Assembly: GCF_900185715.1 (NCBI RefSeq)
Contig: NZ_FYAS01000045.1
Span: 27,314-91,313, forward strand
Direction of reading: 5' to 3'
Origin: Allobosea sp. CS1GBMeth4
GTDB lineage: Bacteria; Pseudomonadota; Alphaproteobacteria; Rhizobiales; Beijerinckiaceae
Length of the DNA stretch: 64,000 nucleotides
In this document: piece after piece, positions 16,255 to 24,908 of the stretch
How positions within the stretch are numbered: position 1 is the first letter of the stretch
How the letters are laid out: the number at the start of each line of letters is the position of its first letter
Translations under genes and position numbers: made by a program
Notes under the pieces: generated by a model
Seen by the model: the letters and a program-made list of their open reading frames with translations, nothing else
Database searches by the model: none
Told to the model about the DNA's origin: nothing

Positions 16255-16331
16255 TGGTACAGCCACCCCGGCTCGAACGGGGGACCTCTAGATCCACAAT
16301 CTAGCGCTCTAACCAACTGAGCTATGGCTGC
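16255..16331 (-). tRNA. tRNA-His (anticodon GTG), CCA encoded
   Basis: Cloverleaf read on the minus strand: acceptor GCAGCCA/TGGCTGT, D arm with TAGCTCAGTTGGTTAGAGC, anticodon stem-loop GCTAGATTGTGGATCTAG with GTG, T arm with GTTCGAGCC, discriminator A73 and genomic CCA. The base before G1 is T, so no G-1 is encoded, and residue 73 is A rather than C. Loss of G-1 and A73 are known for many alphaproteobacterial tRNA-His genes. Confidence 0.96.
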
Positions 16332-16456
16332 ACGGCTCGCGCCGATGTCGCGGCGCTGGGAAGCGGCTCGGCGACGGCGCGGAACCTAGTGCCACGCCTC
16401 GCCGAATGCAACGGCGAAATGCAGGCCGGAGCGCGGAAAACCGCGCCGGCCCCGAA

Positions 16457-17308
16457 TCAGCCGCGCGGCAATTCGCTGCGCGCCGTCGCGGCGAGCTCGC
16501 CGAGATGGGTGGCGAGGGATTCGTAGCTGCGGCGGAACGCCTTGGCCTGAAGCGCGACCGCGTCGGCGACGCTTTTCGTGCGCGCCAGCGTCTCGATCTC
16601 GCCGAGCGTCGCCTCGAGCTCGGCGCAGGCATGGTCGAGCATCTTGGCCTGGACCGCACCGAAGGTACGCGTCAGCGCCAGCGTCGGCTCGAGCCAGGCG
16701 GCGGGGAACGCCGCAGCCGGCTTCGGCGGCTCGACAGCTTTGGTGACGGCCGACCGAACCGCAGCAGGCTTGGCAGCGGCGAGCGCAGGCGCTGCCGCCG
16801 GAGAGGCCGGCTTCACCGCAACCGGCTCGACCTTGGCGGGCGCCGGCTCGACCGGCCCCGGCCTGGCAATCGCGACCTCGGCGACACCAGCCTTCGCGGC
16901 GGCCGGCGCGGCGACCTTGGCGGGCGCCGGCTTGGCGATCCTGGCCTTGCGCGAGGCGACGCGCTTGGCGGGCGCCGCGGCGATCGCGGGCTTCGGCGCC
17001 GGCGCGGCGGCGACCGGCGCGATCTTCGCCTCCGGCCGGGTTGCCGGCTGCGGTGCGGCGGTCTTGGGCGCCTCGGACTTGGGCGCAACGGGCTTGGGAG
17101 CCTCGGATCTGGCGACCGCGGGCTTGGCCTCGACCTTGGCGACGGCAGGCACCGAGACCGGCTTGGCGATGGCGGGCTTGGCCTCCGCCACGGGCCCGGC
17201 CTCCGGAGCCTTGGCCGGGAGCGCCGGCGCCACCGGCTTCGGCTCGCTCAACGCCTTGACCGGCGCGAGGCTGATCGGTGCCTTGCCGGGGGTAGTCTGT
17301 TTCGCCAT
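16457..17308 (-). CDS. Phasin-family domain protein with long Lys/Pro/Ala-rich N-terminus
   Basis: 283 residues. The first ~195 are low-complexity Ala/Pro/Lys/Val repeats (AKPAPAKVAAPAAAKAG and similar), reminiscent of histone H1-like or PHB-granule-associated DNA-binding linkers. The last ~85 residues (LEPTLALTRTFGAVQAKMLDHACAELEATLGEIETLARTKSVADAVALQAKAFRRSYESLA) match the phasin helical domain, which coats polyhydroxyalkanoate granules. Shine-Dalgarno GGAGAG before MAKQTT. Followed 157 nt upstream by a canonical phasin gene on the same strand. The tail may tether granules to the nucleoid; that is inference. Confidence 0.75.
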   Translation of the reverse strand: MAKQTTPGKAPISLAPVKALSEPKPVAPALPAKAPEAGPVAEAKPAIAKPVSVPAVAKVEAKPAVARSEAPKPVAPKSEAPKTAAPQPATRPEAKIAPVAAAPAPKPAIAAAPAKRVASRKARIAKPAPAKVAAPAAAKAGVAEVAIARPGPVEPAPAKVEPVAVKPASPAAAPALAAAKPAAVRSAVTKAVEPPKPAAAFPAAWLEPTLALTRTFGAVQAKMLDHACAELEATLGEIETLARTKSVADAVALQAKAFRRSYESLATHLGELAATARSELPRG

Positions 17309-17465
17309 CGGATCTCTCCTTCACGGTTCCGGCAGGACGAACCTGCGCGATCGACAAGGCCGGGCGGCCCAGCTCCGGCCGGGGTGGCTTCACCTCGGCG
17401 CGTCCCCATGCCGATCCGGCCGTCTCGTCGTGAAAGCCCGCTCCGCCCTCGCGGGGCTCAAGGCC

Positions 17466-17861
17466 TCACTTCAGCTTGGTCGCCTTGGCGGCGGTCTCGG
17501 CCGTCTTCTTGGCGGCTTCCTGCACGCTCGTGCCGATCTCCTTCAGCTGCGCCTGCAGCGCGGCGGCCTGCGCCTTCAGGAACTCGGACTGGTGCTGGAG
17601 CACCTCGTTCATGTCCTTGGACTTGACCAGCTTGTCGGCGAGGTCGAAGGCCGCCGCGATGTTGGTCTCGGCGTAGGTCATCGCCTTCCTGGTCATGTCC
17701 TGGACATTGGCGCGGGCCGATTCAGCCGAGCCATGCGCGCTGTCCACCGCCTTCTGGGCCGCGCCGATGAAACCGTCGAAGGCCTTGCGGGCCTGGTCGA
17801 CGCTCTTCTCGGCGAACTCGCGCATCTCGGTGGGAACTTCGTAGGGAAGCTTGCCGTCCAT
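17466..17861 (-). CDS. Phasin (PHA granule-associated protein)
   Basis: 131-residue amphipathic helical protein of the phasin family: VPTEMREFAEKSVDQARKAFDGFIGAA, then ANVQDMTRKAMTYAETNIAAAFDLADKLV and a coiled-coil end (SEFLKAQAAALQAQLKEIG). It covers the surface of polyhydroxyalkanoate granules. ATG at 17861 follows AGGAGG. The upstream frame is open but not credible. A perfect 12-bp inverted repeat rich in TGCA lies 63 nt before the start, a good candidate for the PHA-responsive repressor site. Upstream member of a likely pair with the phasin-tail gene. Confidence 0.92.
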   Translation of the reverse strand: MDGKLPYEVPTEMREFAEKSVDQARKAFDGFIGAAQKAVDSAHGSAESARANVQDMTRKAMTYAETNIAAAFDLADKLVKSKDMNEVLQHQSEFLKAQAAALQAQLKEIGTSVQEAAKKTAETAAKATKLK

Positions 17862-17923
17862 GGTGGGTCCTCCTGCGACCGGGCCGAGGCGTGCTCGCCG
17901 TCCCCGGCACCACGCCATGATTG

Positions 17924-17951
17924 TGCACTGCAATATCACTATTGCAGTGCA
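17924..17951. promoter_or_regulatory. Candidate PhaR-type operator upstream of phasin
   Basis: Perfect inverted repeat TGCACTGCAATA-TCAC-TATTGCAGTGCA. TGC/GCA-rich sites of this kind are reported for the PHA-sensing repressor PhaR in other proteobacteria; the binding protein is not encoded in this window. It is 63-90 nt upstream of the phasin start and about 170 nt upstream of the divergent kinase gene. Confidence 0.7.
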
Positions 17952-18117
17952 ATGACAACGCGCCGCCGGCTGGGCGGCGGTGCCCATATTAACGTTGTTT
18001 CGAAACGTCAGGGGAGAGGCCGGGTTCCGCATGGATTCACCCTCCTCGCGCCGCTATTAAAGATTTGTTAGGCATATTCGCGCGGGCTGGAGTCGCCAGC
18101 AGGTTGAGCGGAGCGGA

Positions 18118-21084
18118 ATGAGCGAATCCGGGCAGGACTGGAACGGCGTTGCCAGCGCGCTGACGCAGGATCCCGCACTTGCGGGCTTCTCGGGCGACGG
18201 CGCCCTGTTGCTCTGGACGGGCGATGGCGGCGAACCGGTCTTCGCCAATGCGGGCGGCCGGGCGCTGCTCGGCGCCTTCGGCGGCGCGACGAAGCTGCCC
18301 GTGGCGACGCGCGAGCGCCTGCGCCTGCTCGCCGGCGGCCTTGCCTCGTCGAGCGGGCTCAGGCTCGAGAGATTGCGGCTCGGCCCGTCTCTGGCCGGGC
18401 TCGTGACCTGCGCCTGCAGGCGGGTCGAGACCGAAGCCGGCCCGGCGCTGGCTCTCGGCGTCACGGCTGCCGAGCTGCGGCGCCTCGGCATCGCCGTGCC
18501 GCAGGCGGAGCCGCCCGCATCCTCTGCGCCGGCAGCCGCCCCCTCGCCCGCCCCCGCGGCGCTGCCCGACGAAGCCGATCTCCGGGCCGCCGCGGCCGGT
18601 CAGCGCCGTGCCAATCTGCGCTTCCTGTGGGAGAGCGCCCCGGACGGCACGCTGATCGGCCTGTCGCAGGATTTCGCCGAGCTCGTCGGCCGGGATGCTG
18701 CCGAGGCGACCAAGGGACGCGACTGGTCCACGCTGCTGGCGAGCGACGTCCTCGACCTCGACGGCGACCTGGCCGAACGCCTGTCGACCTCCTCGACCTG
18801 GAGCGGGCGGGCCGTGCTGTGGCGGATTCGCGCCGGCGAAGGCGCCCGCGTCGAGCTCTCGGGCTTCCCGCTGTTCGACGGCGAGCGCAACCCCGCGGGC
18901 TTCCGCGGCTTCGGCCTCGCCCGCTCGCCCGCGAACGAAGCGTTTCCCGAGCGGGAGCGGCCCGAGAAGGCCGTCGCGCCGGCGCCGGATGTCGACAGCG
19001 AATCACCCGAGGCGATCGTCGCGGAAGACGCGGAACCGGTATGCGCTTCGGACGACACTGCCGCGGCCGAGACGGACGATATCACGGAGGCCGGTTTCGG
19101 CGGTGCCAGCGCCGAAGCGGACGCCCCGGCGCCGGCGGAAGCTGCCCGGAGCGAGGCCGCCGCCCCGGCGGCCGCGGACGAAGAGGCCCGGGTGGCACCC
19201 GTCGGCGACGATGCGCCGGAAGTCGCCGAGCCGCCGCCTTCCAAGGCCCCGCCGGCCAATGTCGTGCCGCTGCGCAACGGCCATCTGGCGGCCGTCCGGC
19301 CGGTGCTCGAGCCGTCCAAGACCCTGCTCTCCTCGGCGGAGCGCAGCGCCTTCCGCGAGATCGCCAAGGCGCTCGGCGCCCGCATCGCCGGCGAGGAGGG
19401 CGAGCCCGGCGAGCCGCGCCTGCCGGCCGCCGCCCCGCTGCGCGTGCGCGAGAAGGCGGCCGGCGACGGCAAGGCGGAGCCCGCCATGGCCGCTCCCGCT
19501 CCCGCGATCGCCCCGGTCACCCCCGCCGAACAGCGGCCGCGCGTCGCCAACGCGCATGCCGACATCCTCGACCGGCTGCCGATCGCCGTGCTGGTCAACC
19601 GCGACGAGACGGCGCTCTACGCCAACCGCACCCTGCTCGACCTGCTGGATTATGCCGATCTCGACGATCTGGCCGCGGCGGGCGGAGTCAGCAAGCTGAT
19701 CAGGAGCAGCGGCCGCGACAGCGACGGCGCCATGATCCTGGTCGATCGCAAGGGCGGGCTGATCAGCGTCGACGGCCGGCTCTCCAGCGTGAGCTGGCAG
19801 GGCGAGCCCGCGACGCTGATGGCCTTCCGCAACAGCGTGCCCGGCGGGGACCTCAAGAGGCTGACGCCGGACGAGGCGGAGGAGCTGGAGCTCGCCGCCG
19901 AATTCGAGGCGGAGGAGGAAGAGGCCGCCGGGCGCATCGAGCTGCTGAGGCTGGAAGGCCAGGCGAACGAGGCCCGCGTCGCCGAACTCGCCGCCATGCT
20001 CGACACCGCGACCGACGGCGTCGTCACCGTCGACGGGCGTGGGCGCATCCTGTCGCTCAACAAGAGCGCCGAGGCGCTGTTCGGCTACGACCAGCGCGAG
20101 GTCGCCGGCGAGCTCTTCACCCTGCTCTTCGCGCCGGAAAGCCATTCGCCGGCGCTCGACTATCTCGACGGGCTGATCGGCGGAGGCGTCGCCTCGCTGA
20201 TGAACGATGGCCGCGAGGTCGTCGGCCGCGTGCGCCAGGGCGGGCGCATCCCGCTGTTCATGACCATGGGCCGCATCGCCGAGGGGCCGGACAGCAAGTT
20301 CTGCGCCGTGCTGCGCGACATCACCGCCTGGAAGAAGACCGAGGGCGAGCTGGTCGAGGCGCGCAAGGCGGCCGAGAAGGCGAGCGCGCAGAAATCCGAC
20401 GTGCTCGCCAAGATCAGCCATGAGATCCGCACCCCGCTCAATGCCATCATCGGCTTCGCCGAGGTGATGGCCGAGGAGCGCTTCGGCCCGATCGACAACG
20501 AGCGCTACAAGGAATACCTGCGCGACATCCATCAGTCCGGCGGCTACGTCATCAGCCTGGTCAACGACCTGCTCGATCTCGCCAAGATCGAGGCCGGCAA
20601 GCTCGACCTCGACTTCGTCAGCGTCAGCCTGAACGAGATCGCGCTTTCGGCGGTCAACCTGCTGCAGCCGGAGGCCCAGCGCGGCCGCGTCGTGCTGCGC
20701 TCGGGCCTGGCGCCGAAGCTGCCGCCGGTCGTCGCCGACGAACGCTCGCTGCGCCAGATCGTGATCAACCTGCTCTCCAACGCTGTGAAGTTCACCGATG
20801 CCGGCGGGCAGGTGATCGTCTCGACAGCGCTCGGAGACCAGGGCGAGGCGATCCTGCGGGTGCGCGATACCGGCATCGGCATGGACGACGACGAGATCAA
20901 GCTGGCGCTGGAGCCGTTCCGGCAGGTGCCGACGACGCGCAGATCCGGCGGAACGGGACTCGGCCTGCCGCTGACCAAGGCGCTGGTCGAGGCCAACCGC
21001 GCGGCGCTGACCATCACCAGCGTCAAAAAGGAAGGCACGCTGGTGGAGGTCACCTTCCCGCCGCAGCGGGTTCTGGCGAGCTGA
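18118..21084 (+). CDS. PAS-domain sensor histidine kinase, PdhS/PleC/DivJ-like
   Basis: 988-residue soluble hybridless kinase. C-terminal catalytic core: H box KISHEIRTPLNAIIGFAEVM with phosphorylated His768, dimerisation helices, N box RQIVINLLSNAVKFTDAGG, G1 DTGIGMDDDE (about 917) and G2 GTGLGLPLTKALVEANR. The core sequence, with ALEPFRQVPTTRRSGGTGLGL, is very close to the PdhS/PleC/DivJ group that controls DivK phosphorylation and asymmetric division in alphaproteobacteria. A PAS domain lies at about 625-735 and a degenerate one at about 480-560; residues about 140-470 are acidic Ala/Pro-rich and probably disordered. No membrane segment. No receiver domain and no divK gene nearby. Confidence 0.88.
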   Translation: MSESGQDWNGVASALTQDPALAGFSGDGALLLWTGDGGEPVFANAGGRALLGAFGGATKLPVATRERLRLLAGGLASSSGLRLERLRLGPSLAGLVTCACRRVETEAGPALALGVTAAELRRLGIAVPQAEPPASSAPAAAPSPAPAALPDEADLRAAAAGQRRANLRFLWESAPDGTLIGLSQDFAELVGRDAAEATKGRDWSTLLASDVLDLDGDLAERLSTSSTWSGRAVLWRIRAGEGARVELSGFPLFDGERNPAGFRGFGLARSPANEAFPERERPEKAVAPAPDVDSESPEAIVAEDAEPVCASDDTAAAETDDITEAGFGGASAEADAPAPAEAARSEAAAPAAADEEARVAPVGDDAPEVAEPPPSKAPPANVVPLRNGHLAAVRPVLEPSKTLLSSAERSAFREIAKALGARIAGEEGEPGEPRLPAAAPLRVREKAAGDGKAEPAMAAPAPAIAPVTPAEQRPRVANAHADILDRLPIAVLVNRDETALYANRTLLDLLDYADLDDLAAAGGVSKLIRSSGRDSDGAMILVDRKGGLISVDGRLSSVSWQGEPATLMAFRNSVPGGDLKRLTPDEAEELELAAEFEAEEEEAAGRIELLRLEGQANEARVAELAAMLDTATDGVVTVDGRGRILSLNKSAEALFGYDQREVAGELFTLLFAPESHSPALDYLDGLIGGGVASLMNDGREVVGRVRQGGRIPLFMTMGRIAEGPDSKFCAVLRDITAWKKTEGELVEARKAAEKASAQKSDVLAKISHEIRTPLNAIIGFAEVMAEERFGPIDNERYKEYLRDIHQSGGYVISLVNDLLDLAKIEAGKLDLDFVSVSLNEIALSAVNLLQPEAQRGRVVLRSGLAPKLPPVVADERSLRQIVINLLSNAVKFTDAGGQVIVSTALGDQGEAILRVRDTGIGMDDDEIKLALEPFRQVPTTRRSGGTGLGLPLTKALVEANRAALTITSVKKEGTLVEVTFPPQRVLAS

Positions 21085-21143
21085 ACCGGAACCGGCTCGG
21101 CTCCGGCCGCCATGGGACGGGACGAGCCGGATCGGCGATCCAT

Positions 21144-22526
21144 CTACAGCAACGTGCCGCCCAGGATGAGCGCGGCGATGCTGAAATAGATCACCAGGCC
21201 GGAGACATCGACCAGCGTCGCGACGAAGGGCGCCGAGGCGCTGGCCGGGTCGAAGCCGAGCCGCGTCAGGACGAAGGGCAGCATCGAGCCGGTCAGCGAA
21301 CCGAAGGTGACGATGCCGACCAGGGCGGCGCCAACCGTCGCCGCGACCAGCAGCCAGTGCTCGCCGTAATCGTAGAGGCCGAGCTTCTGCCAGGTCACCA
21401 CGCGGACGATACCGATCGCGCCGAGGATGGCGCCGAGCGTCAGACCGGTCGGCAGTTCGCGCAGCGCGACACGCCACCAGTCGCCGAGCCGGACCTCGCG
21501 CAGGGCCAGCGCCCGGATGATCAGCGAGGTCGCCTGCGAGCCGGAATTGCCGCCGGAGCTCATGATCAGCGGGATGAACAGCGTCAGCACGATCGCCTTT
21601 TCGAGCTCGCCCTCGAAATACTGCATCACCGAGGCGGTCAGCATCTCGCCGATCAGCAGCACGCTGAGCCAGCCGGCGCGCTTGCGGATCATGGTGAGGA
21701 AGCCGATCTGCTGGTAGGGCTCGCCCAGCGCCTCCATGCCGCCGAGCTTCTGGACGTCCTCGGTGGTCTCGTCGATCATGGCGTCGATGACGTCGTCGAC
21801 GGTGACGATGCCGAGGACGCGCCGTGCGTCGTCGACGACCGGCACCGCGAGCAGATTGTACTTGGCGATCAGCCGCGCCACCTCCTCGCGATCGGTCGCG
21901 GGCGCGACGCTGACCGGCTCGCGCCGGCCGGCCGCCGAGCCGACGAGCGCATCGGGATCGCCCGAGATCAGCCGGCGCAGCCCGACCGCCTGCTGCAAGG
22001 CCTGCGTCAGGGGATCGAGCACATAGATGGCATAGACGGTCTCGCGCGTACGCTCGACGGTGCGCACATGCTCGAGCGTCCGCGCCACCGTCCACTCGGC
22101 CGGGACGCTGACGAACTCGGTCGTCATGATCGCGCCGGCGCTGTGCTCGGGATAGGCGAGCAGCGAGGCGAGCGCCGCCCTGGTCTCGCCATCCAACCGC
22201 GCGACGAAGCGGTGCCGCTCCGGCTCGGAGAAATCGTTGCGGAAGATGTCGGCGATCCGGTCGGACGACATCCCCTGGATGAGGGCGACGGCGCGATCGA
22301 GCGGCAGCGCCTTCAGCACGGCGCCCGGCTCACGCAATTCGGGCTGGTCGAGCACATCGACGGCGCGGCCTCTCGGCAGGTCGAGCAGCACCCGCGCGGC
22401 ATAGCCGGGCTCGTGCTCGTTCAGCCGCTCGACGATATCGGCGACATGCGTGCGCGCAAGCGTTGCGGCGAGGGCCTCGGCCGGAAGATCGGCGGCGGGC
22501 AGGATTGCGGTGACGGCGGCGTTCAT
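21144..22526 (-). CDS. mgtE: Magnesium transporter MgtE
   Basis: 460-residue Mg2+ channel of the inner membrane. Domains in order: N domain with helical repeats (about 1-130), CBS pair (about 135-260, MTTEFVSVPAEWTVARTLEHVRT ... VVDDARRVLGIVTVDDVIDAM), connecting helix, and five membrane helices (about 285-460) with the pore sequence SGGNSGSQATSLIIRALALRE. Length is normal. Shine-Dalgarno AAGGA precedes the ATG. Convergent with the kinase gene; no obvious Mg2+ riboswitch in the leader. Confidence 0.96.
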   Translation of the reverse strand: MNAAVTAILPAADLPAEALAATLARTHVADIVERLNEHEPGYAARVLLDLPRGRAVDVLDQPELREPGAVLKALPLDRAVALIQGMSSDRIADIFRNDFSEPERHRFVARLDGETRAALASLLAYPEHSAGAIMTTEFVSVPAEWTVARTLEHVRTVERTRETVYAIYVLDPLTQALQQAVGLRRLISGDPDALVGSAAGRREPVSVAPATDREEVARLIAKYNLLAVPVVDDARRVLGIVTVDDVIDAMIDETTEDVQKLGGMEALGEPYQQIGFLTMIRKRAGWLSVLLIGEMLTASVMQYFEGELEKAIVLTLFIPLIMSSGGNSGSQATSLIIRALALREVRLGDWWRVALRELPTGLTLGAILGAIGIVRVVTWQKLGLYDYGEHWLLVAATVGAALVGIVTFGSLTGSMLPFVLTRLGFDPASASAPFVATLVDVSGLVIYFSIAALILGGTLL

Positions 22527-22850
22527 GGCTCGCTTTCCTTCTCGGTTTGGCCGTCATGCGGCCAGACCGGAGCGAGCCTGCCGGTCAAGGATCAGGCACC
22601 CGGGCGAGCCGAGGACGGCAAGGACTGTCGACTGGGACTGTCGCTTGGCATGGGGTTCGTGGGTTCCTGTGGAGCCGCCATCCGGGCCGCAGCGCGGATC
22701 GGCGAACGAGGGCGCACATGCGCCCGGACGCCGCGCTCGTCAACCCCGCCACCTCGCATCCGCACGACGCGCCGGGCGAAGCCGCGCATTGGCGGCCAAC
22801 GGCGCAGGCTCTAGAGTCCCGGCATCAGTTCCGACGAACGAGCCGCCGCC
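22527..22850. other. 324-bp divergent intergenic region, no gene seen
   Basis: Holds the promoters of mgtE (minus) and the acyl-CoA dehydrogenase (plus). I see several GC-rich short hairpins but no conserved magnesium-sensing leader, operator palindrome, repeat or small ORF that I can support. Confidence 0.5.
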
Positions 22851-24008
22851 ATGCATTTCGCCCTGACCGAGGAGGAAGAGCTCATCCGCGAGAGCGCGCG
22901 CAAGCTCGCCACCGAGCGGCTGGCGCCATTGGCGGAGCGGCTCGACCGTGGCGAGGGCCGGCCGGAGTTCCTCGCCAATCTCAAGCTGCTCGCCGAAAAC
23001 GGCTTCATGGCGCTCAACGTCAAGGGACTGTTCGGCGGAACCGAAGCGGGCACGGTCGCCTTCGCGCTGGCGCTGGAGGAGCTCGCCGCCGCCTGCGCCT
23101 CGACGGCCGTGACGACCTCGGTGACCAACATGGTCGGCGAAGTCATCCAGGCCGTGGGCAACGAGGCGCAGAAATCGACCTATCTGCCGAAGCTGGCCGA
23201 CGGGACCTATCCGGCCGGCGCCTTCTGCCTGACCGAGGCCGGAGCGGGCTCCGACCCCGCCGGCATAAAGCTGCGCGCCCGGCGCGAGGGCGACGAATAC
23301 GTCCTGGACGGCCAGAAGATCTTCATCACCTCGGGCGAATATGCCGGCCTCTTCGTGGTCTGGGGCGTGACCGATGCCGACGCGCCCAAAGGCAAGGGCA
23401 TATCGGCCTTTCTCGTGCCGGCGGACACCGAGGGCGTGAGCGTCGGCAAAGCCGAGAAGAAGATGGGCCAGACCGGCTCGGCGACGAACACCATCCATTT
23501 CGACGGCGCCCGCATCCCTGCCGCCAATCTGATGGGCAGGGAGAATGACGGCTTCCGCGTCGCGGTCGGGGAACTCGCCGGCGGGCGCATCGGCGTCGCC
23601 GCCGTCTCGCTCGGCATCGCCCGGGCCGCAATGGACGCGGCCAAGTCCTATGCCCGCGAGCGCAAACAGTTCGGCCAGGCTCTGACCGAATTCCAGGGCC
23701 TGCAATGGCTGATCGCCGACCGCGAGCTCGACCTGCACGCGGCGCGGCTCCTGATCCTCGACGCGGCGGCGAAGAAGGGTCGCGGCGAGCCCTTCGCCAA
23801 GGAGGCCTCGATGGCGAAGCTGTTCGCCTCGGAGGCGGCGCATCGCTGCACCGACGCGGCGATCCAGATCCATGGCGGGGCCGGCTACTGCCGCGATTTC
23901 CCGGTCGAGCGCTATGCGCGCGATGCACGCATCACCCGGATCTACGAAGGCACTTCCGAGATCCAGCGGCTGATCATCGCCCGCGAGACCTTGCGCCAGC
24001 TCGGCTGA
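22851..24008 (+). CDS. Acyl-CoA dehydrogenase
   Basis: 385-residue FAD-dependent flavoenzyme that oxidises an acyl-CoA to the 2-enoyl-CoA and passes electrons to ETF. Motifs: AFCLTEAGAGSDPAGIKLRA, ITSGEYAGLFVVWG, ALTEFQGLQWLIADRELDLHAARLL and the C-terminal IHGGAGYCRDFPVERYARDARITRIYEGTSEIQRLIIARE, which carries the catalytic Glu in YEGTSE. Chain-length or branched substrate is not clear. ETF-QO, which accepts electrons from such enzymes through ETF, is encoded at 47474-49153. No other beta-oxidation gene is adjacent. Confidence 0.95.
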   Translation: MHFALTEEEELIRESARKLATERLAPLAERLDRGEGRPEFLANLKLLAENGFMALNVKGLFGGTEAGTVAFALALEELAAACASTAVTTSVTNMVGEVIQAVGNEAQKSTYLPKLADGTYPAGAFCLTEAGAGSDPAGIKLRARREGDEYVLDGQKIFITSGEYAGLFVVWGVTDADAPKGKGISAFLVPADTEGVSVGKAEKKMGQTGSATNTIHFDGARIPAANLMGRENDGFRVAVGELAGGRIGVAAVSLGIARAAMDAAKSYARERKQFGQALTEFQGLQWLIADRELDLHAARLLILDAAAKKGRGEPFAKEASMAKLFASEAAHRCTDAAIQIHGGAGYCRDFPVERYARDARITRIYEGTSEIQRLIIARETLRQLG

Positions 24009-24015
24009 AGCCGGC

Positions 24016-24121
24016 CCCGTCATTTCGGGGCAAGCGAAGCGCAGACCCGGGAGCCATCGAAGACCGCCGAGTTCTACGATGGATTCCGGCGCTCCGCTAC
24101 GCTACGGCCGGAATGACGAAG
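24016..24121. repeat. Dispersed repeat family C, imperfect palindrome
   Basis: Starts CGTCATTTCGGGGC and ends CCGGAATGACGA, with AGCGAAGCGCAGACCCGGG and GGATTCCGGCGCTCCGC inside, so the two ends are imperfect inverted copies. Comparable elements occur at 35764-35860 and 57221-57270. It separates acyl-CoA dehydrogenase from the GST gene. Confidence 0.65.
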
Positions 24122-24159
24122 AGAAGAATCGTCTACCTCGACCAGGACCGGAAACGCCC

Positions 24160-24822
24160 ATGTCTCTCACCATCTATGGCTGCTATCGCTCGCGCGCGAC
24201 GCGCAATGTCTGGCTCGCCAACGAGCTCGGCCTCAGCTTCAAGCATGTGCCCGTGATCCAGGCCTACCGCCTGCCCGATCCGAAGGCGCCCGACGCGCCG
24301 GTGCATACGCGCAGCGCCGCGTTCCTCGAGGTGAACCCGAACGGTCATATCCCGTCGATCGACGATGACGGCTTCGTCCTGCACGAGTCGCTCGCGATCA
24401 ACCTCTATCTCGCCCGCAAGCACGGCGGGCCGGTCGCGCCGAAGAACGTACAGGAGGAAGGATTGGCGGCGATGTGGTCGCTCTGGGCCGCGACCGAATG
24501 CGAGACCCATGCGCTCAACCTGACCTACCATCTGGCCGCCTATCCGCCCGAGAAGCGCGATCCGGCTCTCGTATCGGCGGCGCTGGCCGCGCTCGCTGCG
24601 CCCTTCGCGGTGCTCGACAAGGCGCTGTCGGAAGGCGGCGGCTATGTCATGGGCGGGCGTTTCACCGTCGCCGACATCAACGTCGCCGAGATCATCCGCT
24701 ACGCCAAGCCGGCGGCGCAGCTCTTCGACGCCGCGCCGAACGTCAAGGCCTGGCTCGACAAGCTGCATCAGCGCCCCGCCTTCAAGGCGATGTGGGCGGC
24801 ACGCGAGGCCGAACCGGCCTGA
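24160..24822 (+). CDS. Glutathione S-transferase family protein
   Basis: 220-residue cytosolic GST. N-terminal thioredoxin-like domain: MSLTIYGCYRSRATRNVWLANELGL, then the cis-Pro/GSH-binding VNPNGHIPSIDDDGFVLHESLAINLYLARK; C-terminal helical domain ends FTVADINVAEIIRYA ... WLDKLHQRPAFKAM. Substrate unknown. Start at ATG 24160; the frame extends upstream through a repeat and is rejected. Confidence 0.92.
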   Translation: MSLTIYGCYRSRATRNVWLANELGLSFKHVPVIQAYRLPDPKAPDAPVHTRSAAFLEVNPNGHIPSIDDDGFVLHESLAINLYLARKHGGPVAPKNVQEEGLAAMWSLWAATECETHALNLTYHLAAYPPEKRDPALVSAALAALAAPFAVLDKALSEGGGYVMGGRFTVADINVAEIIRYAKPAAQLFDAAPNVKAWLDKLHQRPAFKAMWAAREAEPA

Positions 24823-24908
24823 GGCCGTCCGGGCGGGAAACGGGTGGCCGGGCCGCGCCCGGCTGCCTACTGACGCAGGATGACCCGGCCTGCGAGGACA
24901 GATCCGCC

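Noticed and set aside
19003..22095. 1030-codon open frame on the minus strand across the kinase and mgtE genes
   Set aside because: It covers two well supported genes in other frames, has low-complexity composition, and no conserved motif.
22527..22850. Magnesium riboswitch before mgtE
   Set aside because: No M-box or mgtA-like leader features recognised; the divergent gap shows only GC-rich short hairpins.
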